This document shows positions 54,008 through 64,000 of a stretch of 64,000 nucleotides of DNA, in pieces. The DNA lies in assembly GCA_002786065.1 (NCBI GenBank), contig NHNY01000003.1, positions 186,001 through 250,000 of the forward strand, given 5' to 3'. The notes below the pieces were generated by a model, which made no database searches, was not told where the DNA came from, and worked only from the letters and a program-made list of their open reading frames with translations. Source of the stretch: Microcyclospora pomicola. Taxonomy: Eukaryota; Ascomycota; Dothideomycetes; Capnodiales. The translations under genes and the position numbers were made by a program. Positions within the stretch are counted from its first letter, which is position 1; the number at the start of each line of letters is the position of its first letter.

Positions 54008-56745
54008 ATGGCACCAACCAGACCAACCGTTCCGGGGTTCAGACGCAAGCGTCGCGGCCAAGGCTCTAAGACAGCCGCTGCAACGAATCAGACCCCGCTC
54101 TCGACGCCCCAATCCAACCACCCTGGCGAGGACACGGACTTAGCTTCCTCCTCCCAGCACATCGACATGGACTTCGCGTCCCCACCTTCCGACGGGTCCT
54201 CCACCCCCGCCACGCCCTTTTCGACCGGTAGCCGCGAGCCTGAGCCTTACCGCCAGTCCACCGGTACCGAATCCACCAGCCTCTACCCAGCTGGCTCTCC
54301 CTGTAAGTCCCTGCGCTGCTGACCTCATCTTCAATCTTTCCTGTTCCCTCACACAAACACTTCCCACTTCATCACCTTAATGCCGTCCTTCACAACACCC
54401 ATCTTCAGTCACGGTGCCTGCTCCCACCTGGGCCTATGCACTGATGGCGTTTGCCACTCCGACGTCTGACAGTGCTGCATGCATTGATGCATCGACGCAA
54501 GCTGCTCAAACATCGCCTGGCACTCGTTGCGTGGTGACTCGCACCTTTCACGTCCCTCCGCACTTGTTCCTTGCTTCACCACCCCTCCCACTCTCACTAT
54601 CACCTCCGGATGTGCTCTCGAGCATACCGCTTGCAACTTTCGCTCGCTGCATAGAGTCTGACAAGCATGGCAGCTCCCACCACACCCATCCGCAGCAGAC
54701 CCGCCAAAGTATCTAAAAATGTCGCAGAACTCGACGAGGTTTACCAAGAAGCCATTTATGCGCTTGAGCTCCAGAAAGGAATCCTCGAGATCGACAAGAG
54801 TACTCTCAGCAGAGAAAAGGCCGAGCTGGAAGCAAAGATCGCGACGCAAACCCAGACCATACAAGAATTGGATCTGGAGTACAAGCGTGTCAAGGAGTTG
54901 AACATCAAGAAGGTCTCAACCATCTCGTCCACCCGCAACCAGCTGTCCGATGCGATTATCGCCCGCGAGACTGCCACGGACACTGTCAACAGCCTATGTG
55001 CTGAGATCGACAAGATCCGCGAGGAGCAAAAGACGCTTGAGAAAGACCGAGATGCATGGCGCCTGTCCTCCAGAGCCGAGAAAGAGCGTTTGGCCACCCT
55101 CACCGCCCGCTACAGCTCCTCTCTCACCTTGCAGGAGCAGCTCGACCAGTGTGAAGGAGAATACGACGAATTCCGCGACGCCCTCGGCAAGTACTTCAAC
55201 CTGGGTCCATTCAACGAATACGGGCAGTCCCAGATGCCGTCGCAGCAGATGTTGAAAGAGATGCTCGCCGTCAAGCACACTCTCAACAATTATATCGAGT
55301 CCGAGAAGAACACACCTGCCATCACCGCAGCAGCCCCTCCCCAGCCGTCGCTTCAACAAGAGTTGGACGACCTCAACGAAGATGGCAACATGGAAGTCGA
55401 CGATGCTGCGCACGACCCAGTGCATATCGCCCAGCAACGTATCGACGACTTGCAGACCACCCTCGACACCGTCCGGGCAGAGCTGAGCGCCACCCTCGCC
55501 CGCGAGGCGCAGTTGCTGAAGGAGAACAACCTGTTGACGATCGACCTCAGACTGGCCAACCAAGCCCACGTCGACGACAGCTTCCCCAGATGGCAGAAGG
55601 CAGAGAAAGAGCTTGCCAAAGCCAAAGACAAGCAGAAGCAGCTGATCGAGGAGAAAGAGCAGCTGGAGACACAGCTAGCAAACTCGAGCGCCATCAGCCC
55701 TGAGGCCATTGACGAAGCCAATCAAAAGTACAATGCCCTCAAAGCAGAGCTCGCCACCAGCCAAGAGAGAGAGCGGGAGTTGGCCGAGCAACGCCGCGTG
55801 GTACACCAAGAGCTGGAGCAGACCAAGATCACCCTCACCCAAGCTCAGCAGACCACCAGCAACCATGCATCGGAGGCCAAGACCGTCGTCGCCGAGCTGC
55901 AAAACCAGCTCAACGCCAGCAAGGACTCGGAGGGTCGATTGACCCACGAGGTCCGTACCATCAAGCAGGAGCTGGCGCAAGCCAAGAGTACGATCACCAA
56001 CAACCAGTACTCTGCCAACAGCAAGGCGGACGCGGCCAAGGGGCGTTTGGACCTGGTCCAAACGCAGCTCGACATCAGCCAGAGGCAAGAAGCTCACCTG
56101 CTTGAGCAAGCCCGCCGGCTGAAGGAGGAGTTGGCGGTGGCGAAGGCCGCCGCCACTCCTGCCAAGAGCGCCCCCGATGGCACCCCATCGGCGACAGAAG
56201 ACCTTGTCGCCGAGCTCAAAGGCCAGCTCGCCACCTTTAAGAAGGTGGAAGCTGAATCGCGGGAGCAGGTGCGTGCGGTGAAGGCGGAGCTCGAGCGAGC
56301 GAAGACTGAGGTCAAGCTTGCGAAGAGCGCCGCTGGGGCCGCCCCTGCTCCCGCACCCGCCCAGCAAGCTGCCTCGCAGCTGCAATTCGCGCTCACAGCG
56401 AGCAAAGCCCAAGAGACGCGTCTCGACGGGCAACTGCGCGCTGTGAAGCAAGAGTTGCAGCAGGCACAGCTTGCTGCCACCAAGACCGCCGCCGCCGCCG
56501 CAGACACGGCCGCATCCCGGGAGGGTTCGGTGCTTTCGAGCACCAGGCAGATCACCACCATTCCGTGGTGGTTGATTTGCCTCCTCCTGGCGATGTTCTT
56601 GGACGTGTTGCTGGCGTTTTGGGGTCCGTCCGAGGGGCTTTCGAGCTCCTCGGCCTCCAGTGCCGGTGGTGTGTCTTGGTGGGTTGACCCACTGCTCGTG
56701 GCGTTCGAGCAGTGGGCCGGCCTCAGGCGTGGCTGCCTGGGGTGA
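54008..56745 (+). CDS. Long coiled-coil protein with C-terminal membrane segment
   Basis: Two models are possible. Preferred: exon 1 (54008-54302, MAPTRPTVPGFRRKRRGQGS, Ser/Thr/Pro-rich) spliced from GTAAGT at 54303 to exon 2 at 54674, frame kept, 788 residues; the 371-nt intron is long for this genome. Alternative: a separate start at 54667 (MAAPTTPIRSRPAKVSKNVA), 692 residues, leaving exon 1 to another transcript. Either way, residues after the N-terminus form an almost continuous coiled coil (VAELDEVYQEAIYALELQKG; LETQLANSSAISPEAIDEAN; KAKDKQKQLIEEKEQLET). Near the end is one membrane helix, TIPWWLICLLLAMFLDVLLA, followed by about 45 residues. This resembles golgin or nuclear-envelope linker architecture, but no named family is recognised. 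Its 3' flank carries the hairpin repeat array. Confidence 0.65.
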
Positions 56746-59043
56746 GAAAGAGGAGGGGCGGCGTGGTATGGTGACATGGTTGTCTCGCGGACTTCCATGT
56801 CCTCCCTTCGTGGAGGTCATATCACGTCTGGGGGGAGGGAAAGGAGGAGGGGGTGGTGCTGGAGTGAGCGGCACGGGTATGTGACATGGTCGTCTTTCGA
56901 GATGGTCATGTCCTCCTCCATCTTCGGGGTGGATGGAGACATGCCTGTGCTGCCGGGGGTGGGGGGTTAGGAGCGGCACTGGTGTGTGACATGGTGGTCT
57001 TACGAGGCCATCCATGTCCTCCTTCACCTTCGGGGTGAATGGAGACACACTGGTGTCGTTGGGAGGAGAGGGGTAGGCGATGGGTATGTCGCATGGCTGT
57101 CGCGAGACGGCCATGCACTCCTCCACCGGCAGGTGGATGGATGGCATGCCCATTGCGGAGGAGGAGGGCGGTTGGGGTCGGTGCTTGTTTTTTGTTTCTT
57201 GTTTTTTTTGTTTTTGGGTGCGGGTGTTTGGGGGGTTTAGCATTGCATTTGCTTTTGTGATACCCACCAGGCGAGCGGCCGGCGGTGTCGCCGTGATGAT
57301 ATGAAACCTCTTTCCCGTTCTTGACCTACTCATTCCTCTCATCGTGACCTTGTTAAAGTTTCTCCCGTCCTGTCATCCTGCCATTGCCCGGAAAGGAAAA
57401 CTTTCTGAGTGACCCGCTTCAGTGCTCGAACATGTGCCTTTCCGGAAGAAGATGGAATGGATGGCTATGGGGAATGTGCTCACACTTCAACTATCAGAAG
57501 GGCTGTTCTATACCTGTCTTACCCCATCTATCACATCATTCTACAGCGTCTTCCCTCCCCGCCTGGTTGAGCAGTCTCGTCACGTCGCACGACGACTACG
57601 GCCAGCTCAACGACTACCTGCTGGCTCCGTTACAGAATACTCCGTGCTGCGGTCATCATGATGTCTTTCGTATTCAAGAGGTAGAGGCTGATGGTCTGTA
57701 GACTCCTCCGACTCTCGACGCGATGACCCCCGTCCATGATGCATATGCTAAGGTGTCGCTCTGGATGTCGAGCTTGGCTAGGTAGGTACCCTGCGGACTT
57801 TGAGTGGAGCTACATATCTTCCTATGCGGCCTTGTGAGGGTCGTTGCCTTGCAAGCCCTTCTCTCCGTTGGCAGAGTCGAGTTGATTCACTCTGCCCAGC
57901 CACGATGTTTTGATCCAGAAAGACCAAAGCAGCAAGCTTCCCTTGGCCGCGCCCAGGACGTCGAAGCGGATGCGGAGGCTGTGCCCAGTCCCATGAAGAG
58001 ATTCGCCATCGTTGACCTCTCGGGCCTCAAGGTAAAACACTTCGAGCCTGCTGAGTATGGGGTCGCCATGTGCAGGGCCGCGGGCCGGATGGAGGAAACT
58101 ACTGTTCATCGAGCCTTGGAGTACTCCCCCGAGTAGCTCGAGATTCCAGTACGGACATAAATCTACGAGAGAGCTGAGAACCGCGCACATCACGATCTAG
58201 CTGGATTGGAGCATTCGAGCGAAGTCCGAGCATACAGACTAGGCAGGGAGGTAAGGACAGATGGAGTCATGATTACTGCGGCATGACTTGAAAGGTCTTT
58301 GCCGTGAGATGTGTGGAAACCACGGCGCCTGGCCGGATACACAGGTCATCGTGGCCGCGCCACAGTATTCTCGTTCTCCGAGGACATGTCTCCTCCGTCC
58401 TGGATCTTGACATCTAGACCTAGCTCAGGCGATTGAGCGCACCATGATTCTCCGACGACGCAGTACCTGAAGTAACGCGGATTCGGCTCGGGCGATGGAG
58501 CGAACGATATTCTATAGACTGGGGCGCGCGCCGTTGTCAAAGGCCGAAAGCGCGAGCTGAAATTGGCTGTATCTAGCCGATGAACAGCGGCGGCGAATGT
58601 GCTGTGCTGTCCCATTACTGGGTTGTGGAGGGGTCGGAACTTCAACGGACCAGCACACGAAGTTCTGTCGTACCAGGGAGATTGAGAGTGATAGATACAG
58701 GTGGTGATATAGAGGCATATACAGCTTATGAGAGAGCTATCTACAATAACGAAGGCATTGGCCAATCTTCATGGTCATTGATAACATAAGGTAAGGTACA
58801 GTCAGAAACCATCAGACCCTGATCGCGTTCTTCCTGCGTCATCCTGAGGGTCTGCGTCGGTGGTGGGGGGCTGCTTCGATGGGCCTCCCAACCAAAACTT
58901 TCCACCTTCGGATTGTCGGAGAAAACAAATAACACATCGACACCGCCTCTTCTTTCTTCTCCATTACACCACTTCTTCACTACTTACCTATCTACCTGAC
59001 CTTACGAATCAAGCCCCATCACTACCCACGAAACACCGCAATC
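56746..59043. other. 3' flank of coiled-coil gene and gene-poor 2.3 kb
   Basis: The first 400 bp are the tandem double-hairpin array (own entry). A T/G-rich tract lies at 57185-57240. Between 57400 and 58760 only frames up to 139 codons occur on both strands, none convincing. A taaggtaaggtac element sits at 58787-58799. The last 150 bp are the transaldolase promoter and CT-rich leader. Confidence 0.45.
56757..57150 (+). repeat. Four tandem degenerate units, each with two hairpins
   Basis: Four units spaced 110, 105 and about 103 bp. Each starts with a GCGGC...GGTATGT-like lead, then hairpin H1 (56773-56801, 56883-56912, 56988-57018, 57091-57116), then hairpin H2 directly after it (56801-56816, 56913-56938, 57019-57044, 57118-57140). 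H1 stems are 10-12 bp with small loops (CGC, TTTCGA, TTACGA, GCGA). Copy 2 pairs GACATGGTCGTC with GATGGTCATGTC using three G-T pairs; copy 4 pairs GCATGGCTGTC with GACGGCCATGC. H2 stems in copies 2 and 3 close TTCG loops, and between copies C-G pairs are replaced by T-A pairs. The wobble pairs are G-U only if the plus strand is the RNA, i.e. in the 3' region of the coiled-coil gene. Structure was worked out by hand. Confidence 0.7.
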
Positions 59044-60176
59044 ATGACTTCCTCCCTCGACCAGCTCAAGGCCTCTGGCACCGTGAGTCTTTCCCCTCCA
59101 TCTCACTCTACACCCGCTGCGCTCCGGGAAAGGCATCCGAGCATACGCTGACCAGATCCATCCTGCCAGACCGTCGTGTGTGACTCGGGCGACTTCGCGA
59201 CCATTGGCAAATACAAGCCTCAAGATGCCACCACCAACCCGTCGTTGATCCTCGCCGCCTCCAAGAAGGAGGAGTATGCCCACCTCATCGACGAGGCGGT
59301 CGCCTACGGCAAGCAGCACGGAAAGACCATCGATGAGCAGGTGGACGCCACTCTGGACAACCTGCTCGTGCAGTTCGGCAGCAAGATTCTCGAGATCGTG
59401 CCTGGCAAGGTGTCGACTGAGGTCGATGCACGCTTCTCTTTTGACGAGAAGGCGTCGGTCGAGAAGGCGCTGCACTTGATTGAGGTGAGTTGGATAGATG
59501 GGTGGTAATAAGAGATAGGCGGTAGGATGTGGTGGACTAACAATCATTCTAGCTCTACAAGGAGAAGGGTATCTCCAAGGACCGCGTGCTGATCAAGCTC
59601 GCCTCAACATGGGAGGGCATCCGCGCCGCACACACCCTGCAGTCCAAGCACGGCATCAACTGCAACTTGACCCTCATGTTCTCTCTCGTCCAGGCTATCG
59701 CCGCTGCCGAAGCGGGCGCATTCCTCATCTCGCCTTTCGTCGGCCGCATCCTCGACTGGTACAAGGCCAACACCAAGAAGGAGTACAGCGCCGAGGACGA
59801 CCCTGGTGTCAAGTCGGTGCAGCAGATCTTCAACTACTACAAGAAGTTCGGCTACAAGACGATCGTCATGGGCGCATCCTTCCGCAACATCGGCGAGATC
59901 ACCGAGCTGGCCGGCTGTGACTACCTGACCATCGCCCCGGCTCTGCTCGAGGAGCTGTACAACAGCACCGACTCGGTCCCACAGAAGCTCAAATCGGAGG
60001 GTGCATCATCGCTCGACATTGAGAAGAAGAACTACCTCGACGACGAGGCCGGCTTCCGCTTCTTCTTCAACGAGGACACCATGGCCGTGCACAAGCTGTC
60101 GGAGGGCATCAGCAAGTTCGCCGCCGACGCCGTCACGCTGAAGAAGACGCTGCAGGAGAAGATCGAGAAGGCTTAA
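59044..60176 (+). CDS. TAL1: Transaldolase
   Basis: Three exons (59044-59082, 59170-59484, 59553-60176; donors GTGAGT and GTGAGT) give 325 residues, the usual length. The N-terminus is [20 protein letters not shown], with the intron inside the conserved start. Landmarks are the [10 protein letters not shown] phosphate-site loop, [17 protein letters not shown] with the Schiff-base Lys near 133, [31 protein letters not shown], and [18 protein letters not shown]. The enzyme moves a three-carbon unit from sedoheptulose-7-phosphate to glyceraldehyde-3-phosphate in the cytosolic pentose-phosphate pathway. High third-position C suggests strong expression. It is followed in tandem by SOD1 530 bp downstream. 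Confidence 0.97.
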
Positions 60177-60706
60177 ATTACTCAAGTACAGTAGTCTTGA
60201 CATGATTCGAGTGGGCGTGTTGTATACAACAAGCACATGAATGCATACATGATATCCCTCTATTTCAATTTCTGAAGTATCGGGTCAGTCGCCCATTTGA
60301 AAGACATACTAACATGACATTGGAGCCGTGGCCAACATCGTCGATCGCATTAAAGATGTTTCCCGTCTCCATCGTCGCGGCGAGCATTGCTGCAAACACA
60401 TAATATCTCCGAAACTGCTTTGAGGGGGTTCCGATACGTTCCCGACACTTCTGTTACTACCTACTCTCGGTGGCACTCGGCATCGACGTCAGAGTCTGGT
60501 GGGCGGCAGCAGCAGAGTGGGGCAAGATTGCCCCTCAATCGTGCTGACATGTTCCCTCCACCACCACCACCACCACACAACCGACATCGCGCCATTCTCG
60601 TTTCCATCCCTTCGTCTCACCTGCCATACCTTCACTAACAGAGTGACAACAATCCACCGTTCATCAAACCCAACCAATCCTTTACAACACATCCCCAACC
60701 GTCAAC
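60177..60706. promoter_or_regulatory. TAL1 3' end and SOD1 promoter
   Basis: 530 bp. The distal half holds a CAC/CCA trinucleotide run (about 60557-60576) and a CT-rich leader just before the SOD1 ATG. No separate gene. Confidence 0.5.
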
Positions 60707-61527
60707 ATGGTCAAAGCTGGTGAGTGCCGCTCTACCTTTGCGTTTTCTGGAGATGGTGTGGGAAGAAGAGGATGTAGAGAGAGATGAAAAGGAAAAGATG
60801 CAGCATAAGAAGAAGATGGATGGAGAGCAGGAATGAGCAAGTTTGCTTCTACATGCTTTCACGCTGCGGCGGTGGATCAGACGGACACCTTGATGGGTTC
60901 TAGCCTTGCACTTCACCTCTCACCCGCCTCACACTACATGTCTGCATTCGATGTTTCAGCAATACCGGACCGTAAACTGACGCCAGCATGCTTCTCTAGT
61001 CGCCGTCCTCCGTGGTGACTCCAAGGTCACCGGCACCGTCACCTTCGAGCAGGCCTCCGAGAGCGCCGAGACGACCATCACCTGGAACATCAGCGGTAAC
61101 GATGCCAACGCCGAGCGCGGCATGCACGTCCACGCCTTTGGCGACAACACCAACGGCTGCACCTCGGCTGGGCCTCACTGTGAGTATCTTCTGCCATCGA
61201 TCGTCATCTACCATCGCTAGTCGCCGATCGTTCGCCACTGACACCTTTACCTCAGTCAACCCACACTCCAAGACCCACGGCGCGCCCTCGGACTCGGAGC
61301 GCCACGTCGGCGACCTGGGCAACTTCAAGACCGACGGCCAGGGCAACGCCGAGGGCTCCGTCTCCGACAAGCTGATCAAGCTCATCGGCCCGGAGAGCGT
61401 GCTCGGCCGCACGGTGGTCGTGCACGGCGGCACCGACGACCTGGGCAAGGGCGAGAACGAGGAGAGCAAGAAGACGGGCAACGCGGGGCCGCGTCCGGCT
61501 TGCGGCGTCATCGGCATTGCTGCTTAG
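60707..61527 (+). CDS. SOD1: Cu/Zn superoxide dismutase
   Basis: Three exons (60707-60719, 61000-61179, 61256-61527) give 154 residues; the first exon has only 13 bases (MVKA) and the first intron is 280 nt, long for this window. The frame reads [40 protein letters not shown] (copper His pair and disulphide Cys), [20 protein letters not shown] (bridging and zinc ligands), [20 protein letters not shown] (last copper His) and [16 protein letters not shown]. All metal ligands and both Cys are present. It removes superoxide in cytosol and intermembrane space. There is no signal peptide, so this is the intracellular form. The long first intron might carry regulatory sites (inference). Confidence 0.97.
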
Positions 61528-63785
61528 ATTGGTAGATCTTGATCTGGCAATGATAGTACAGTGGCGAGTGATGAAGAAACGACTGGTGGCAGTGGATGGG
61601 TATAAGTATGGTTATGTACACATGTACACGCACACTCTGTCCAGCAAGTACGAGACAGCTGAACGCAAGAATGTACATCCAGCGTATCTGTCAGACACAC
61701 TGCACTCGTTTATTCCTAGTATCCCCTCTACCATTCATCTGCCTTCTACCTGTATCCTCCAGACAGCAGATGTGCCGGATCTATCGTCTATGAGGTATTT
61801 TGAAATAGGTGTTGTCGAATCGAGTTGAGTCGAAACGGAAGATGCAAATCCGATTTTATACAGCTTGCCATTGATGCTGACAATCAAGAGATTCCTCAGG
61901 CTTTTGCTGCTGGCAACTTGAAATGTGATCAATGATGTTTCACGGTGGACGGCACGGTCCATCAGGCAGACGGAGGGCCTTTGTCGGGTCATGTGTAGTT
62001 GTGTGATGTAGTTCATGAATGGGAATCACGTCGATAGAGGTAGTTTCTCATGGCAGAGAAGGTATTGTTGAACTTGGACTGAGTAGAGTATGCTTGAGAC
62101 GATGGACGACTAGAGTCCTCGGACACAAGAAGGACGACTCGTTCTCGCACGAATCGTTGAACCGGGTAGAATGGAATGCCTGTCGGACCACAGGCTGCTC
62201 GACATGATCATGCAGATGGGTAGATAGAGGTGCCTACATGTATCTATCTACCTTACGATGTGCTTATAGCAGTAAGTCTGTACCTGTGTAAGATACTTAC
62301 TTAGTGTCTACCGCTGCGCTTGTCCAAGGCCCTAAGCGTTGTTCTTACAGCTCGATCTCGGCGACTCAAACAGGCCTTTGCCCAGCCACCCGCGGTTTCT
62401 TGTCGGCGCTTGATTTTCGTTGCTTGCTCGGCTTATGCTGCATAGAGTGTCGTATCTACTGTTGAAGATACTGTACTCTACAGTCAGACTGTGCAGAGAA
62501 TACGCCAGACGTCACCCTGTCGAGCCTCCACCTCCACTCCAGCTCGCGTAACGTGCAGACGGTACATGCACAGTCGCGGCGACTCGTCACGACGACACCC
62601 ACGCGACGTGGGATGAGGAGCGCGAATCTAGGCGTCGATCCCTGCTCGACTCGCATGTCTTTGCCGTTCTTTAGATGTTTCGGAGCCGAAGACTCGTCTC
62701 GAGGGGATGAAAGGGTGAATGGATGCGTGACACGAGACGCGATGACTGGAGACGAGGGCGGCCCTGGTCACGTCACGTCATCCGGCGGCATTCGCGTGAT
62801 GACCTACAGTTTGGGATATGTACCATCATGTCATATCTTGACCTGGAGGCGGCTGCTGTAATGCGATGGATGTAACGTATGGAGTTGGAGGAGTAGTAGT
62901 ATCAAGAAGCATTCATCTATGACAGTGACTACGTTACGCCGCCGGACAAGAAGACTCACCAGCTCCATCATACCTGATCGCGTAAGCACCATCGTCCGGC
63001 TTCTACGAATAGCATCTTCTTCTTACAACGGCGACGCCTGATGATATAACTGCTTCCCGACTGGCTGTCGCATTTTTATGTCCTCACTCTCTGTCTCTGT
63101 CTCCTCTCCAACCCTGCTGGTACCTAAGGTAGCCTCTCGTCCTGATTCATCTAAAATGCTTGGGTGGTAATGCCCAGCTCGCGGCGCTCCCTCAATCATC
63201 TCGGCGTTTTCCGATTCAGAGATTGGTCCTCGATCGATCCCTGTCTGGCCTGAATTCGCCTCGCACCGCAGATCTGACCGTGGCTCTGTGATCGTTTTTG
63301 AGTATCATCTTGCTGCGCCGACAACGCCAGGTACGCTGCTGAAGTGTTGTACGGTACCGCATCGTCCGATAATTGCCAGCACTGCTTCAACATTTTCAAC
63401 TCCCGTGGATACCACCTCATCTCAACCTGCATCCGACGGCTGTGGCGCGCAAGCATTGATCCCGCCTTGCAGTTCCAGCACCAGCGACCCCCATCCATCC
63501 TGTACCGTACCTCTTTTTCTTCTCCGCCCTCCAATCTCTGGCCCGTCGGCGACCTGACGCACGAAGGCCCCGGAAGATCGGCAAGCGTGACGCCCGTTTT
63601 GTCCCGCGTCTACGCTGAATTGGTGGGATCCAGTCGTCGACCTCCTACAACCGCAATCACATTCCAGTCAGTGATCATTCAGCGTTGGGCTGGCGCATGA
63701 CGAGTCTGACGCAGGCATAAAGAGCGACGGTGTGGAGTGTGTGAGTAAGTCGCTGGATGCTATAGTCGCGAATTCACCCCATCCC
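61528..63785. other. Gene-poor 2.3 kb
   Basis: SOD1 3' region on the left, promoter of the terminal gene on the right. Contains a perfect 6-bp inverted repeat cccacgcgacgtggg at 62598-62612, overlapping TGACG-type sites at 62767-62780 (own entry), and ggtacctaaggtag at 63119-63132. Open frames up to 118 codons on both strands have no domain. Confidence 0.4.
62767..62780. promoter_or_regulatory. Overlapping CRE/bZIP-like sites
   Basis: gtcacgtcacgtca contains two overlapping TGACGTG elements on the minus strand. Fungal bZIP factors of the Atf1/AtfA and Yap type bind TGACGT or TTACGTAA-like cores. It is about 1 kb upstream of the terminal gene. Binding is not shown. Confidence 0.35.
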
Positions 63786-64000
63786 ATGTCAACACAAGAC
63801 CGCCGAGAGGGAGAACGTCAACCCCACCGCACAGCCATGGCCGGCACCCGCACACAGACCCAAATCTTCCAGCCCGCTCGTCGACAGTCCACCACCACCA
63901 CCAACATGTCCGCCGACTCCTCTCCGCCCGCGGACCAAAAGAAAGGCCTGGGCTTCATCCGACGCCATTTCCACCGGAATCGCTCCAGCGTCGGCTTCCA
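63786..64000 (+). CDS. Start of a gene cut by the window end
   Basis: An open frame runs from ATG at 63786 (or 63837, MAGTRTQTQIFQPARRQSTT) to the end of the window, at least 71 codons. The visible part is basic and Ser/Thr-rich (SADSSPPADQKKGLGFIRRH, then FHRNRSSVG), a disordered N-terminus of a larger protein. The second ATG has the better context (gccATGg). The family cannot be told from this piece. Confidence 0.55.
   Translation, partial: MSTQDRREGERQPHRTAMAGTRTQTQIFQPARRQSTTTTNMSADSSPPADQKKGLGFIRRHFHRNRSSVGF

Noticed and set aside
54414-54716. Alternative second exon for the 54008 gene (acceptor near 54406)
   Set aside because: It gives a His/Pro/Ser tail ending after about 100 codons and leaves the coiled coil without its head; the 54674 acceptor gives a continuous long protein.
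55675-57342. 555-codon frame on the minus strand across the coiled-coil gene and the hairpin array
   Set aside because: It is antisense to a well-supported coiled coil, and its Pro/His/Arg-rich composition is what the reverse of Glu/Ala/Lys codons and the repeat array would give.

Overview
This is a nuclear segment of a filamentous ascomycete. The genes carry short GT-AG introns (mostly 45-110 nt), intergenic distances are compact, and the proteins are of fungal type throughout (Sho1, Snd2, Cdc37, Rom2-type RhoGEF, a four-exon V-ATPase proteolipid, DUF3632, fungal RNase T1). The overall look suggests Dothideomycetes, possibly Mycosphaerellales; that placement is an inference from protein flavour, not a proof. 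I see no retroelement, transposase, tRNA, rRNA or CRISPR.

Layout. 0-24 kb is an ordinary housekeeping block: a PPR-like mitochondrial protein (-), COX7 (+, four small exons), a calycin-like protein (-), an LRR-like conserved protein (+), YAF9 (-), CDC27/APC3 (-), SND2 (+), an NTF2/SnoaL-like protein (-), CDC37 (-), an acyl-CoA synthetase (-), a PKA catalytic subunit (-), two divergently transcribed alpha/beta hydrolases (- and +) and a V-ATPase proteolipid subunit c' (-). 24-33 kb holds a Rho GEF (+), an unknown protein (-) and an OPT oligopeptide transporter (-). After a 3-kb gene-free stretch come a conserved low-complexity protein with a CxxC element (-) and SHO1 (-).

The 40-53 kb part is gene-poor and accessory in character: a coiled-coil protein with an N-terminal four-cysteine module (+), a doubtful small ORF, a secreted protein built of nineteen 11-residue repeats (+), a secreted RNase T1-type ribonuclease (-) and a DUF3632 protein (+). 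54-57 kb encodes a long coiled-coil protein with a C-terminal membrane segment (+). Its 3' flank carries four tandem copies of a degenerate unit of about 105 bp, each able to fold into two adjacent hairpins whose stems are kept by paired and G-U changes. The last 5 kb return to housekeeping genes, transaldolase and Cu/Zn superoxide dismutase (both +), and the window ends inside a new gene (+).

Functionally the window is mostly unrelated core genes: respiration (COX7, PPR), chromatin and cell cycle (YAF9, CDC27), folding and targeting (CDC37, SND2), signalling (PKA, Rho GEF, SHO1), transport (V-ATPase, OPT) and redox (TAL, SOD1). The best candidates for something undescribed are the double-hairpin repeat array at 56.76-57.15 kb and the secreted 19-repeat protein at 48.1-49.0 kb. 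All splice sites were placed by eye from GT/AG signals plus frame and family continuity; none was tested against transcripts.
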